Shown: positions 43,643-53,377, counted from the stretch's first letter. The stretch: 64,000 bases of DNA from VBDM01 sp964430565 (GCA_964430565.1 CAYSFD010000010.1:110813-174812); one strand, 5' to 3'. A program made the numbers and translations. Notes: generated by a model from the sequence alone, not told the origin.

Positions 43643-45820
43643 CTAGGCGATCTTGAAGCCTGACACCGACCCCTTCAGCTCCTTGGCGAGCTCGGCGAGC
43701 TGGCCAATCGACACCGCGGTGCGCTTAGTGCCCTCGGTAGTCTGTTGTGTGATATTGAGGATGTCCTGCATGCTCCTGGCTACGTTGGTCGCCGATTTCG
43801 CCTGCTCCTCGGTCGTCGTCGTGATGCCCTCGATCAGCTGCGAGAGGCGCTGTGACACCATCCCGATCTCCGCGAGCGCCTGGCCCGCGGCATCCGACAG
43901 CCGCGCCCCTTCGACCACGCCCTGGGTGCTTTTTTCCATGGCGGAGACCGCGTCCTGCGTATCGGTCTGAATGGTCTTCACGATCGCACCGATCTGTTTG
44001 GTCGCCTCAGCGCTTCGCTCGGCCAGCCGCTGCACTTCCTCTGCGACTACGGTAAAGCCGCGTCCGGCTTCGCCCGCGGAGGCCGCCTGGATCGCAGCGT
44101 TCAGCGCAAGAACGTTCGTCTGCTCGGTGATGTCGGAGATCAACTCCACGATCTCGCCGATCTCCTGCGAGGACTCGCCCAGGCGCTTGATGCGCTTGGA
44201 GGTTTCCTGGATCTGCTCGCGGATTTCGTTCATGCCGGAGATCGAGTTCTGCACCGCCTGGGTACCTTTCTGCGCCGCAGCGATGGACTGGCGCGCCACG
44301 TTGGCCGACTGCGAGGCGCTCATCGACATCTCGCCCATCGTCTTTGCCATGCTCACGACCGACGCACTCGTCTGGCGAATCTCGACAGATTGTTTCTCCG
44401 CGGCGGCGAGCAGCTGCGCTGAGGTCTTCTGCGCGGACTCCGTCGCGGTCGTCACCTGTGCGGCGGCGGAGTTGATCCGGCCGACCAGGCCCCTCAACTC
44501 ATCGATGGTGAAGTTGACCGAGTCGGCAATCGCACCCGTGATCTCCTCGGTCACCGTCGCTTTGACGGTGAGATCGCCCTCGGCGAGGTTCCCCATCTCG
44601 TTCATCAGTCGCAGAATCGCATCCTGGTTGGACCGGTTGGTGCGCTCGGTCTCGGCGCGAACGCGCTCGGACTCGTCGGTACGCCTGCGGGTGTCGCCGA
44701 GGTACACGGTCACCAGCAAGCCAATGACGCCGATGGCGGCGAGCACGAGTAAGCCGAGCACGATGAAGTTCTGTGCGCGCCCCCCGAGTTCCTGCTCGTA
44801 GCCATCCGTAAGCTTTTGGGAGGCGGCAAGCAGGGCCTCGGAGTCATCCACGACTCTGCGCCCGGCCTCCTTTGCGTTCACCAGGGCCTGGAGGTTTCCT
44901 AGAATCGAGGCTACCGCCGTCTGGAACTCCTGGTAGGCCTTGTCCAATTCGGCAAGCTTTTCCTGCTGCTCCGAATCCTTCGCTGCAGCGACGCGCAACA
45001 CATCGCTGCCCTTGCTCAAGCCTTGCAGCACCTCGCGGAAGCTGGTGGTGTCCTTACCCATGAGGAATGCCACTTCCGGGTCGATGACGTCGGCGCCCAG
45101 CATGGCGTTCGCGTTCCGCGCCAGTCGCTGCGTCAGCATGACGAGCTGCCCGGAGAGCGAGATCTCCCGCGCCGGTGCCTGGGATTGCAGTTTGAGCGCC
45201 TGGATCTGCTCGGCCAGGTCGAGTAGGACCGGGTTGTTGGCATTGATCAGGCGCACGGCGGAGGCTAGGCCGATAAGATTCTTGGACTCCTTGAGAACGA
45301 GTTGCACGCTGCGGTCGGTCTTTTCCCATTCCTTGGTCAGCGCGTCAAGCTGAGGCTTTACCGTATCGGCACTCGGCGGCAGGGAAACGTCGCCCGTCTG
45401 CCCTCCTTGCGTGAGCAGTTTCAGCGCCGTAACGAACTCGTCGCGCGATTGCTGCAACTGCTTGAACGCCTCGGGGCTGCCGATCAGTCCGGATTGCGCC
45501 GCCTTCGCGATGCGCTGGCTCAACATGCGCATTTGTGCGGAGGTGGACACGTAAACCGTGCCATAGGTGGCTTCGTTGTTGTCCTTGAAAACGATGACTG
45601 CGGCTGCGACAAAGAGCAGCGCGAAAATCGCGCCCAGAATCGTGTATTGCTGGCCGACGCGCATCCTGCCGAGCCCCAACAAGCGACCTTTCGGGCCCTC
45701 GGCGACGGTAGTGGGGCCGGGTACGGGCCGGTTGGCCACGACCCTGGGCGTAACCTTGGGAACGACTTTCGGCGTTGCCGGCACACCATCCCTTTGGGTC
45801 GGCAGTCTGAGAAATGCCAT
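43643..45820 (-). CDS. pilJ: PilJ: methyl-accepting chemotaxis protein of the type IV pilus system
   Basis: A 725-residue receptor. After a proline-rich cytoplasmic N-terminus there is one helix (YTILGAIFALLFVAAAVIVF), a ~300-residue periplasmic part with two PilJ-type domains, a second helix (FIVLGLLVLAAIGVIGLLVTVYLG), HAMP, and the signalling domain with ITEQTNVLALNAAIQAA then GRGFTVVAEEVQ. A start at 45820 is set by AGGAGG. It senses surface or pilus-related cues and controls ChpA. Confidence 0.95.
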   Translation of the reverse strand: MAFLRLPTQRDGVPATPKVVPKVTPRVVANRPVPGPTTVAEGPKGRLLGLGRMRVGQQYTILGAIFALLFVAAAVIVFKDNNEATYGTVYVSTSAQMRMLSQRIAKAAQSGLIGSPEAFKQLQQSRDEFVTALKLLTQGGQTGDVSLPPSADTVKPQLDALTKEWEKTDRSVQLVLKESKNLIGLASAVRLINANNPVLLDLAEQIQALKLQSQAPAREISLSGQLVMLTQRLARNANAMLGADVIDPEVAFLMGKDTTSFREVLQGLSKGSDVLRVAAAKDSEQQEKLAELDKAYQEFQTAVASILGNLQALVNAKEAGRRVVDDSEALLAASQKLTDGYEQELGGRAQNFIVLGLLVLAAIGVIGLLVTVYLGDTRRRTDESERVRAETERTNRSNQDAILRLMNEMGNLAEGDLTVKATVTEEITGAIADSVNFTIDELRGLVGRINSAAAQVTTATESAQKTSAQLLAAAEKQSVEIRQTSASVVSMAKTMGEMSMSASQSANVARQSIAAAQKGTQAVQNSISGMNEIREQIQETSKRIKRLGESSQEIGEIVELISDITEQTNVLALNAAIQAASAGEAGRGFTVVAEEVQRLAERSAEATKQIGAIVKTIQTDTQDAVSAMEKSTQGVVEGARLSDAAGQALAEIGMVSQRLSQLIEGITTTTEEQAKSATNVARSMQDILNITQQTTEGTKRTAVSIGQLAELAKELKGSVSGFKIA

Positions 45821-45840
45821 AGGTCCTCCTGTTGCCCGCG

Positions 45841-46365
45841 TTACATTCGAGGCGCGCTGTGCGCCACATGTAGAAAATCGTCGTGCGCGACAAGCGCGGC
45901 CATGTCGAGCTCTCGCCAAAGACGGCCGTCGTTGTCGCGATAGGCGGTGCCAACCCATGCTCGGTCGGCTGCCTCCTCCGTCGCTTGCATGATCTGCACG
46001 TTCTTAAGTCCAAGCATGCGACTGATCATCAGTCCGCTGAACGACTGGAAGCGCTCGGCGATCAGCAGCAGGCGGCATTCCGGGGTACGCACCGTCGGCT
46101 CACCTCCCATAAAGGCGGCAAAATCCACGACGCTCGCCAGCACACCGCGGATGTTCGCCATGCCCAGATACCAGGACTTAGTGAGCGGGACACTGGAGAT
46201 CTCGGGAAGCGGCTGCATCTCCCCCGCATCATCGAGCCTAAGCAGCCAATAGCGGTTTCCGGTCTGCACACCCAGCCGCGAGGTGGGCTCGGTTTCGGCT
46301 TGCGCCTCGCGCAACCGCTGCGCAAGCCCTTGCTGGAATTCTCGAAGACTGATCTGTTTCGCCAC
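45841..46365 (-). CDS. pilI: PilI: CheW-like adaptor
   Basis: A 174-residue CheW-domain protein. Family residues appear in LPLTKSWYLGMANIRGVLASVVDFAAFMG (in pieces: SVPLTKSWYLGMANIRG), followed by RLLLIAERFQSFSGLMISRM. It links PilJ to ChpA. The start is GTG at 46365; no ATG lies nearby. It lies 20 nt upstream of pilJ and 11 nt downstream of pilH. Confidence 0.92.
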   Translation of the reverse strand: MAKQISLREFQQGLAQRLREAQAETEPTSRLGVQTGNRYWLLRLDDAGEMQPLPEISSVPLTKSWYLGMANIRGVLASVVDFAAFMGGEPTVRTPECRLLLIAERFQSFSGLMISRMLGLKNVQIMQATEEAADRAWVGTAYRDNDGRLWRELDMAALVAHDDFLHVAHSAPRM

Positions 46366-46376
46366 GAGTCAGGCGC

Positions 46377-46742
46377 CTATTTGAGCCCCGCGACTTTCGC
46401 CAAGAGTTCCTTGGGATCTATCGGCTTCATCAAGTAATCCTTGGCGCCCTGGCGCATGCCCCAGATTCGATCGGTTTCCTGGTTCTTGCTCGTGACGACA
46501 ATCACCGGTATGTGCTTGGTCGCCTCGTCGTGCGTGATGGCGCGCGTCGCCTGGTAGCCGTTCGTACCGGGCATGACGACATCCATCAGGATCAGATCGG
46601 GTTTCTCCGACTTCGATTTTGCGATCCCCTCATCTCCATTTTCCGCGGTCACGCACTGATAGCCCTGTTTGGACAGCGTTTCCATGAAAAACTGCCGATC
46701 GGACGGCGAATCATCCACGATCAGAATTTTCTTTATCGGCAT
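46377..46742 (-). CDS. pilH: PilH: single-domain response regulator
   Basis: A 121-residue CheY-like protein. Acidic residues D10 and D11 in LIVDDSPSDRQFF, the phospho-acceptor in LILMDVVMPGTNG, and the lysine in KDYLMKPIDPKEL are present. It is the PilH type (RQFFMETLSKQGYQ), which acts with PilG to tune pilus retraction. GGAG lies upstream of ATG. The order is PilG, PilH, PilI, PilJ, ChpA. Confidence 0.94.
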   Translation of the reverse strand: MPIKKILIVDDSPSDRQFFMETLSKQGYQCVTAENGDEGIAKSKSEKPDLILMDVVMPGTNGYQATRAITHDEATKHIPVIVVTSKNQETDRIWGMRQGAKDYLMKPIDPKELLAKVAGLK

Positions 46743-46752
46743 GGCAAACTCC

Positions 46753-47160
46753 TCAAGCAGTACGAACCGGCGCGTGCGCGCCTATGGTTTTCAGGAGACT
46801 GTCCTTCGTAAAGGGCTTGGTCAGATACTCGTCCGAGCCTACCATCCGGCCGCGCGCCCGATCGAACAGACCGTCTTTCGAAGACAACACAATCACCGGT
46901 ATGGCGGCAAAACGGGTGTTCTTCTTGATCAGTGCGCAGGTTTGATAACCGTCCAGCCGCGGCATCATGATGTCCACGAAGATAATGTCGGGCTGGTGAT
47001 CACTGATCTTGGCGAGAGCATCGAATCCGTCCTCGGCGAGTATTACCTTGCAGCCGGCCTGAACCAGGAAAATCTCCGCGCTGCGTCGGATGGTGTTCGA
47101 ATCGTCGATCACCATTACCTTGACGCCGGCAAGATTTGCCGCTGGGCTCAAGCTCTCCAC
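46753..47160 (-). CDS. pilG: PilG: single-domain response regulator
   Basis: A 135-residue CheY-like regulator with VKVMVIDDSNTIRRSAEIFL, the phospho-acceptor in IIFVDIMMPRLDGYQ, and DEYLTKPFTKDSLL. It is the first gene of the pil chemosensory operon. The start is uncertain: GTG at 47160 has GGAGGAA at the right distance, while GTG at 47178 would lie over that ribosome site. It drives pilus extension and retraction through the PilB/PilT motors. Confidence 0.93.
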   Translation of the reverse strand: MESLSPAANLAGVKVMVIDDSNTIRRSAEIFLVQAGCKVILAEDGFDALAKISDHQPDIIFVDIMMPRLDGYQTCALIKKNTRFAAIPVIVLSSKDGLFDRARGRMVGSDEYLTKPFTKDSLLKTIGAHAPVRTA

Positions 47161-47232
47161 CTCAAGCACTTCCTCCACGTTCCGACACCCTCGTCGGGAC
47201 CCGCTTTGAGCGTCGCTACTTCTTCCGATGGC

Positions 47233-47260
47233 ACTATACAGCGAAATCCTGTCAAAACAA
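47233..47260 (-). promoter_or_regulatory. Candidate promoter of the pilGHIJ-chpA operon
   Basis: On the minus strand TTGTTT (47255-47260) and TATAGT (47233-47238) are 16 bases apart, an acceptable sigma-70 pair, about 70 bases before the pilG start. No gene intervenes. Confidence 0.45.
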
Positions 47261-47359
47261 AGCCTTGTAGAAAAGATCTCAGAAGCACTATTAGGGTAGG
47301 GAGTGTGCCTGCTCCCGGTATTGGCTGGAGTTTACGGTGATGCAGGAAACATGCCCAAC

Positions 47360-47542
47360 TCAAAGCTGGACCATCTCAAAATCCTCTTTTCGGGCGCCGC
47401 ATTCCGGACAGTTCCAATTCATCGGGATGTCCTCCCAGCGAGTCCCTGGCGCGATTCCCTCCTCAGGCAAACCCGCCGCCTCGTCGTAGATGAAGCCGCA
47501 GATCAGGCACATCCAAGTTCGAAATTCTTGCTTTTCCGTCAT
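47360..47542 (-). CDS. Rubredoxin
   Basis: A 60-residue iron protein with the two cysteine knuckles of rubredoxin: WMCLICGFIYDEAAG and WNCPECGARKEDF, the four cysteines binding one iron. A one-electron carrier; the partner is unknown. The ATG at 47542 gives the usual length; an ATG eleven codons upstream is possible. It is divergent from thiD, common in betaproteobacteria, where the pair flanks hemL. Confidence 0.95.
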   Translation of the reverse strand: MTEKQEFRTWMCLICGFIYDEAAGLPEEGIAPGTRWEDIPMNWNCPECGARKEDFEMVQL

Positions 47543-47623
47543 CGGGTTGGGATAGGTTACAATGGGTTGCTGCATCTTACCCCGGCCGGCGAGCCGCCCG
47601 CCAGCGCCAATAAGTCCTTCTCC

Positions 47624-48463
47624 ATGGCCTCGCCCGCATTCCCCCCCATCGTGCTTGCGTTTGCCGCTACGGATCCGACCGGCGGAGCGGGGATTCAAGC
47701 CGATCTGCTGACGCTCGCCTCGATGGGATGCCATGCACTTTCGGTCGTGACCGCGATCACCGTTCAGGACACCGCCGGGGTCGAAAATGTGCAAGCGATC
47801 GACTCAGACTGGGTGGCGGACCAGGCGCGGCTTGTGCTCGAGGATATGCAGGTGGCCGCGTTCAAGATCGGGCTGGTCGGCAGCATCGAGAATATCGCGG
47901 TGATCGCCGAAGTCGTTTCCGACTATCCCGATGTGCCGCTTATCTTCGACCCGGTGCTTTCCTCGGGACGCGGCGAGGAGCTCGCGACCGAGGACATGAT
48001 CTCGGCGATGCGCGAACTGCTGCTGCCCCAGACCACCATTCTTACTCCGAACAGCCGCGAGGCGCGTCGCCTCGCCCAGGCCGACGGCGAAGACGAAGAG
48101 GAGCTTGCTCTCCCCAACGCCGCCGAGAAATTGCTCGGCATGGGCTGTGAATATGTGCTCATCACGGGTACGCACGAGAACACGCTGAAGGTAGTGAATA
48201 CCCTTTATGGACACGAAGGCGTGGTGCGCTCGGACAGTTGGGAAAGGCTCACCGGGAGCTATCACGGCTCGGGCTGCACGCTGGCCGCCGCAATCGCGGC
48301 GACGCTCGCCAATGGCATCGAGCTGCCTCAAGCGGTTCGCGAAGCTCAGGAGTACACCTGGCAAACCTTGAACGCAGGCTTCCGTCCCGGCATGGGGCAA
48401 TACATTCCGGATCGGTTCTTTTGGGCGCGGGAAATGGATGAGCCGGGCGTCGGAAAGCCGTAA
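47624..48463 (+). CDS. thiD: Hydroxymethylpyrimidine/phosphomethylpyrimidine kinase ThiD
   Basis: A 279-residue ribokinase-fold enzyme that makes HMP-PP for thiamine. It has FAATDPTGGAGIQADLLTLA, the LTPNSREARRL region, and the anion hole GSYHGSGCTLAAAIAA with the catalytic cysteine-glycine context. The ATG at 47624 is the first good start. The stop lies within thiE (overlap 26 bases). No TPP riboswitch is evident upstream. Confidence 0.93.
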   Translation: MASPAFPPIVLAFAATDPTGGAGIQADLLTLASMGCHALSVVTAITVQDTAGVENVQAIDSDWVADQARLVLEDMQVAAFKIGLVGSIENIAVIAEVVSDYPDVPLIFDPVLSSGRGEELATEDMISAMRELLLPQTTILTPNSREARRLAQADGEDEEELALPNAAEKLLGMGCEYVLITGTHENTLKVVNTLYGHEGVVRSDSWERLTGSYHGSGCTLAAAIAATLANGIELPQAVREAQEYTWQTLNAGFRPGMGQYIPDRFFWAREMDEPGVGKP

Positions 48464-49109
48464 GCGGTTCTCCGCTTCGTCCGACCGGGTTCGGCGGCTG
48501 TATGCCGTCACGCCCGATGAGCCCGACACCGAGGTGCTCGCCCGAAAGGTGCGCCAAGCGCTTGCGGGCGGGTCACGCATCGTGCAATACCGCAACAAGT
48601 CCGGGAGCGCCGCACTGCGACGCGAACAAGGCGCTGCGCTGCTCGCGCTGTGCCACGCGGTTGACGCTGCGCTCATCGTCAACGACGACCTCGATCTGGC
48701 CGTAGCGATCGGGGCTGACGGCCTGCACCTTGGGCGAGAAGACATTTCAATTGGCGCAGCGCGCGCAAAACTGGGTAATGGCATGCTGCTCGGCGCTTCC
48801 TGCTATGACCGGCTAGAGCTTGCAATCGCCGCGCGCGATGCGGGCGCCGATTACGTGGCGTTTGGCAGCGCTTTTCCTTCAGTGACCAAACCGAGAGCAA
48901 CCCGCGCTTGGTTCTCACTGTATGGCGAGGCGAAGGCGCGCCTGGATTCTCCGATCGTCGCAATCGGAGGCATAACGCCGGAGAATGCGCAGACGCTGAT
49001 CGCGGCGGGGGTCGACGCCGTAGCTGTAATTAGCGCGCTGTTCGACGCGCCCGACATCGCGGCGGCCGCGCGCAGTTTCGATCGTCTGTTCGACAAGAGG
49101 AATCCATGA
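48438..49109 (+). CDS. thiE: Thiamine-phosphate synthase ThiE
   Basis: A 223-residue TIM-barrel enzyme joining HMP-PP with the thiazole phosphate. Family motifs are RLYAVTPDEPDT, VQYRNKSGS, LIVNDDLDLAVAIGADGLHLG, DYVAFGSAFPSVTKP and IVAIGGITPENA. The N-terminal ~18 residues overlap thiD and are basic filler. It overlaps hemL by four bases, so thiD-thiE-hemL form an operon. Confidence 0.93.
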   Translation: MSRASESRKRFSASSDRVRRLYAVTPDEPDTEVLARKVRQALAGGSRIVQYRNKSGSAALRREQGAALLALCHAVDAALIVNDDLDLAVAIGADGLHLGREDISIGAARAKLGNGMLLGASCYDRLELAIAARDAGADYVAFGSAFPSVTKPRATRAWFSLYGEAKARLDSPIVAIGGITPENAQTLIAAGVDAVAVISALFDAPDIAAAARSFDRLFDKRNP

Positions 49110-50386
49110 GCAGGAACGAATCGCTGTTTGCCCGCTCACAGAAAACCATTCCCGGTGGAGTCAATTCGCCGGTGCGCGCGTTTCGGGCGGTGGAGGGCAC
49201 GCCCCGATTCATCGTGCGCGGCAAGGGCAGCCGCATCTGGGACGCCGACGGTCGCGAATACCTCGACTATGTCGGCTCCTGGGGGCCGCTCGTGCTCGGG
49301 CACGCCGAGCCCGATGTCGTGGCGGCCGTACGCGAAGCGGCAGGCCGCGGACTCTCCTTCGGCGCGCCGACCGAACTCGAGGCCGAGATGGCCGAAGCGC
49401 TTACGCGACTCGTTCCGGGGATGGAACTGGTGCGCCTGGTCAGCTCAGGTACCGAGGCGACCATGTCGGCGCTGCGGCTTGCGCGCGGCGCCACCGGCCG
49501 CAGCCGCATCGTCAAGTTCGAAGGTTGCTATCACGGTCACGCCGACGGCCTGCTCGTCAAAGCGGGCTCCGGCGCCCTCACTTTGGGCAATCCGACTTCG
49601 GCCGGCGTGACGGCCGAGACTGCGGCGCAAACGCTGGTGCTCGCCTATAACGACCTGGCACAGCTCGATGCAGCGTTCGATGAGTCGGGCGCTTCAATCG
49701 CCTGCGTCATCGTCGAGCCGGTCGCCGGTAACATGAACCTTGTCGAGCCGCGGCCCGGATTCCTGCATCGGCTACGCGACTTGTGCACCCGGCACGGGGC
49801 AGTGCTGATTTTCGACGAAGTCATGACGGGATTTCGTGTAGGGCTGCAGGGCGCGCAGGGACTCTACGGCGTGCAAGCGGACTTGGTTACACTGGGAAAA
49901 GTGATCGGTGGAGGGATGCCCATGGGCGCCTTCGGCGGCCGGCGCGACCTTATGGAGAACATCGCACCGCTCGGTCCGGTGTACCAGGCCGGAACGCTCT
50001 CGGGCAATCCGGTCGCGGTGGCCGCAGGGCTCGCGACCTTGAAAAAGATTCAGGCCCCGAATTTTTATGATCGCCTCGCCGCGACTACGCGCTCGCTCTG
50101 CGACGGCCTCGCCACGGCTGCGCTCAAACGCGGTGTTGCGTTCTCGGCCAAGTCGGTGGGAGGCATGTTCGGCATGTACTTTCGCGCCATACCGCCTTCG
50201 AGCTATGGGGAAGTATTGGAATGCGACACGGAAAGGTTCAAGCGGTTTTTCCACGCAATGCTGGAGCGGGGCATATACCTCGCTCCCTCGGCGTACGAAG
50301 CCGGTTTCGTGTCCGCCGCGCATACCGAAGCCGACGTAGCCGAGACAATCTCGGCGGCCGACAGCGCGTTTTCCCGCCCGGAGTGA
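49106..50386 (+). CDS. hemL: Glutamate-1-semialdehyde 2,1-aminomutase HemL
   Basis: A 426-residue PLP enzyme making 5-aminolevulinate from glutamate-1-semialdehyde. The PLP lysine is K265 in TLGKVIGGGMPMGAFGG. FEGCYHGHADGLLVKAGSG, SSGTEATMSALRLAR and IFDEVMTGFRVG are all intact. ATG overlaps the thiE stop. With hemJ elsewhere in the window it belongs to haem synthesis. Confidence 0.96.
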   Translation: MSRNESLFARSQKTIPGGVNSPVRAFRAVEGTPRFIVRGKGSRIWDADGREYLDYVGSWGPLVLGHAEPDVVAAVREAAGRGLSFGAPTELEAEMAEALTRLVPGMELVRLVSSGTEATMSALRLARGATGRSRIVKFEGCYHGHADGLLVKAGSGALTLGNPTSAGVTAETAAQTLVLAYNDLAQLDAAFDESGASIACVIVEPVAGNMNLVEPRPGFLHRLRDLCTRHGAVLIFDEVMTGFRVGLQGAQGLYGVQADLVTLGKVIGGGMPMGAFGGRRDLMENIAPLGPVYQAGTLSGNPVAVAAGLATLKKIQAPNFYDRLAATTRSLCDGLATAALKRGVAFSAKSVGGMFGMYFRAIPPSSYGEVLECDTERFKRFFHAMLERGIYLAPSAYEAGFVSAAHTEADVAETISAADSAFSRPE

Positions 50387-50430
50387 GGCGCGGGACGACC
50401 AGCGTTGCCGTTCGATCTTGCCGACCGGGT

Positions 50431-51864
50431 TCACACCAGAAAAATCGTCGCCAGCCCCAGGAAAATGAAAAACCCGCCGCTGTCGGTAATCGCGGTGATC
50501 ATAACCGAGGAGCCGAGCGCAGGGTCGCGCCCGAAACGCAACAGGGTCAGCGGAATGAGCACCCCGGCGGTCGCGGCAAGTGCGAGGTTCAGCGTCATCG
50601 CTGCGGTCATCACCAGACCCAGCGATACCTTCTGGTAGAGCCAATAGGCAATCAGGCCCAGAGCGCTACCCCATATAAGCCCGTTTAGCAGAGAAACGCC
50701 GAGTTCCTTTGCGAGAAGTTTTTTTGCCTGATCCCTCTGCACCTGGCCGAGCGCGACCGAGCGCACGATCAGGGTGATGGTCTGGTTGCCCGAGTTGCCG
50801 CCGATGCCCGCCACGATAGGCATGAGCGCGGCAAGCGCGACGAGTTTTTCGATCGAGTGCTCGAAGGCCCCGATCACGCGCGAGGCAACAAGAGCGGTGA
50901 CGAGATTGATCGCCAGCCACCACCAGCGGTTCTTCACGCTCGTCCAGACCGAGGAAAATACGTCCTCCTCCTCACGCAGCCCGGCTTGCGTCAAGAGCTC
51001 GCTCTCGCTTTTGCTTCGAATGAAATCCACGACCTTGTCCACCGTCACGCGGCCGACCAGCTTTCCCTCTTGGTCCACCACGGGAGCCGAGACCAGGCCG
51101 TAACGCTCGAAGGCCGTTGCGGCGTCCTGGGCCTTGTCACCGGGCTGAAACGTAACGACTTCGCTCACCATGACCTTACCGACGTCGTGCTCGAGCTCCG
51201 AGACGATCAGCTTGGGGAGTGGCAGGACGCCTCTCAAGCGCTCGTCGCGGTCGACCACGAATATCTGGTCGGTGTGATGCGGCAGAGCATCGAAGCGCCG
51301 CAGGTAGCGCGTGACAGTCTCGATCCCGGTGTCCTCGCGCACGCTGACGACATCGAAATCCATCAGCGCGCCGACTGCGTCCTCGGGATAGGACATCGCT
51401 GCGCGCAACTGTTCGCGTTCTTCGACCGGCAGCGCCTGAAAGACGTCCTGGATGACCTCTTGGGGCAGGTCCGGGGCGAGGTCGGCGATCTCGTCCGCTT
51501 CGAGCTGTTCGGCCGCCGCGACGAGTTCCCGAGAATCCATGCTGCGGATGAGCGTCTCGCGCACCGCATCCGAGGCTTCGAGCAGGATTTCGCCGTTGCG
51601 CTCCGCCTTGACAAGGCTCCAGACGGCGAGCCGCTCCTCTCCCGGCAGCGACTCGAGCACGTAGGCGATATCGGCCGGATGCATGGAATCGAGCTTGGCG
51701 CGTAGCTCGGCGGTGTCTTGCTCCTCTACGAGGGACTGCTCGGGTTCGCGCTCTTGCATTTCCGGGCGCTCGATCAGGCGGTAGCGCTCCAGCAGCTCCT
51801 GAACCTCGAGCAGGTCGGCCTTGAGGTCCTCGAGCTCCTTCTTCGGGCTGAGGGGTTCGATCAT
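50431..51864 (-). CDS. mgtE: Magnesium transporter MgtE
   Basis: A 477-residue protein. The N-terminal helical domain (1-~140, including LPQEVIQDVFQALPVEERE) is followed by two CBS domains (~150-270: VVSVREDTG and AQDAATAFERYGLVSAPVVD), a linking helix and five C-terminal membrane helices with AALMPIVAGIGGNSGNQTI, the ion-path region. It gates on Mg2+. It ends 45 nt from the convergent hemL. Confidence 0.94.
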   Translation of the reverse strand: MIEPLSPKKELEDLKADLLEVQELLERYRLIERPEMQEREPEQSLVEEQDTAELRAKLDSMHPADIAYVLESLPGEERLAVWSLVKAERNGEILLEASDAVRETLIRSMDSRELVAAAEQLEADEIADLAPDLPQEVIQDVFQALPVEEREQLRAAMSYPEDAVGALMDFDVVSVREDTGIETVTRYLRRFDALPHHTDQIFVVDRDERLRGVLPLPKLIVSELEHDVGKVMVSEVVTFQPGDKAQDAATAFERYGLVSAPVVDQEGKLVGRVTVDKVVDFIRSKSESELLTQAGLREEEDVFSSVWTSVKNRWWWLAINLVTALVASRVIGAFEHSIEKLVALAALMPIVAGIGGNSGNQTITLIVRSVALGQVQRDQAKKLLAKELGVSLLNGLIWGSALGLIAYWLYQKVSLGLVMTAAMTLNLALAATAGVLIPLTLLRFGRDPALGSSVMITAITDSGGFFIFLGLATIFLV

Positions 51865-52057
51865 GCGCGCCAGCCTTCTATTCGAATTGCACTCCGCGTG
51901 GTGCCGCGGGCCGCGCCGCGCGCGGCTGCGGCGATTCTAGCAGCCGGCTGTATCATGGCGAAAGAAAATCTGGCCCAATCGCACCGTCCGTTTCGCTCTC
52001 GGAGATCACGACACCGCCAACAAGGAAACCGAGGGGCAGTTCGCCTCTCGAGCTGAT

Positions 52058-53350
52058 ATGACCCTTTCAAGAAACCTTGCCGACGAGGTGCGCCCCAGAG
52101 AGGTTTTCGCCTGGGCGATGTACGACTTTGCCAACTCGGGATACACCACGGTCGTCATTACCGCCGTGTTCAACGCCTACTTCGTTGCCGTGATTGCCGG
52201 CAACGCCCCCTGGGCAACACTGGCGTGGACGGCAACATTATCGGTCTCGTACGCCTGCATCCTGCTCACAGGGCCTATCGTCGGAGCCTACGCCGATCTG
52301 CGCGCGGCAAAAAAGGGCCTGCTCGCCCTGACCACTGCGGGTTGCGTGCTCGCCACAGCGCTGCTCGCTTCTACTGGGCCCGACACGCTCGCGCTCGCCG
52401 TAGCGCTTTTGCTGCTCTCCAACTTCTGTTTTGGCTTGGGCGAAAACCTCATCGCTGCGTTCCTGCCTGAGCTCGCGAAAGGCGAGGCCCTGGGGCGCGT
52501 GTCGGGCTGGGGTTGGAGCCTCGGCTATCTGGGCGGAATCCTGACCCTGGGGCTTTGCCTGGGCTATGTAACCTGGGCGCAGGCTCACGGCGAAGAAGCG
52601 CAACACTTCGTTCCGGTCGCAATGCTGATCACTGCTGCGGTCTTTGCCGCGGCCAGCCTGCCGACCTTCATCATGCTTAAGGAGCGTGCCCGCCCGGTGC
52701 CGCGCGCCGCCGGCGAAAATGTGGCGCGGGCGGCCTTTGCTCGCCTTGCGCAGACAGTGCGCGACGCGGCGCGCTATCAGGATCTGGGACGTTTTCTCCT
52801 ATGCATTGTCTTCTACCAGGCCGGAATCCAGACCGTGGTTGCTCTCGCAGCCGTTTACGCCGAACAGGCGCTCGGCTTTTCTACAAAGGACACGATTGTC
52901 CTGATCCTGGCGGTCAACGTGACCGCCGCCATCGGCGCTTTCGCTTTCGGCCATATTCAGGACCGCCTCGGGCACATCCGCACCATCGCCCTAACCCTTG
53001 TTCTTTGGATCGCGACAACGCTGATAGCCTGGGCAGCGACGGGGCCTGGGCTTTTCTGGGTCGCAGCCAATCTCGCCGGATTCTGCCTCGGCTCCTCGCA
53101 GTCGGCGGGCCGCGCGCTCGTCGCTTACCTCAGCCCCGCCGACAGGCACGCCGAGTTTTTCGGCCTTTGGGGCATGGCGGTAAAGCTTTCATCGATTCTG
53201 GGGCCGCTCACGTATGGCGTGGTAACTTGGAGCACCGATGGCAATCATCGTTTGGCGATGCTTGCGACTGGTGGGTTCTTCGTTGTCGGCCTCCTGCTGC
53301 TTGCGCGCATCGACGTCCCTCGCGGCCGCCTCGCGGCAGGGCAGCCTTAG
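52058..53350 (+). CDS. MFS transporter, UMF1/Atg22-like
   Basis: A 430-residue protein with twelve membrane segments. AWAMYDFANSGYTTVVITAVF at the N-terminus is the hallmark of the UMF1 (Atg22-like) branch of the major facilitator superfamily; GENLIAAFLPELAK, GWGWSLGYLGG and the QSAGRALVAYLSPADRHAEFFG stretch also match. The transported substrate is unknown (amino acid efflux is proposed in yeast Atg22). Confidence 0.9.
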   Translation: MTLSRNLADEVRPREVFAWAMYDFANSGYTTVVITAVFNAYFVAVIAGNAPWATLAWTATLSVSYACILLTGPIVGAYADLRAAKKGLLALTTAGCVLATALLASTGPDTLALAVALLLLSNFCFGLGENLIAAFLPELAKGEALGRVSGWGWSLGYLGGILTLGLCLGYVTWAQAHGEEAQHFVPVAMLITAAVFAAASLPTFIMLKERARPVPRAAGENVARAAFARLAQTVRDAARYQDLGRFLLCIVFYQAGIQTVVALAAVYAEQALGFSTKDTIVLILAVNVTAAIGAFAFGHIQDRLGHIRTIALTLVLWIATTLIAWAATGPGLFWVAANLAGFCLGSSQSAGRALVAYLSPADRHAEFFGLWGMAVKLSSILGPLTYGVVTWSTDGNHRLAMLATGGFFVVGLLLLARIDVPRGRLAAGQP

Positions 53351-53377
53351 GCTGCCTGCGCTGGGCCACTGGCGTCT

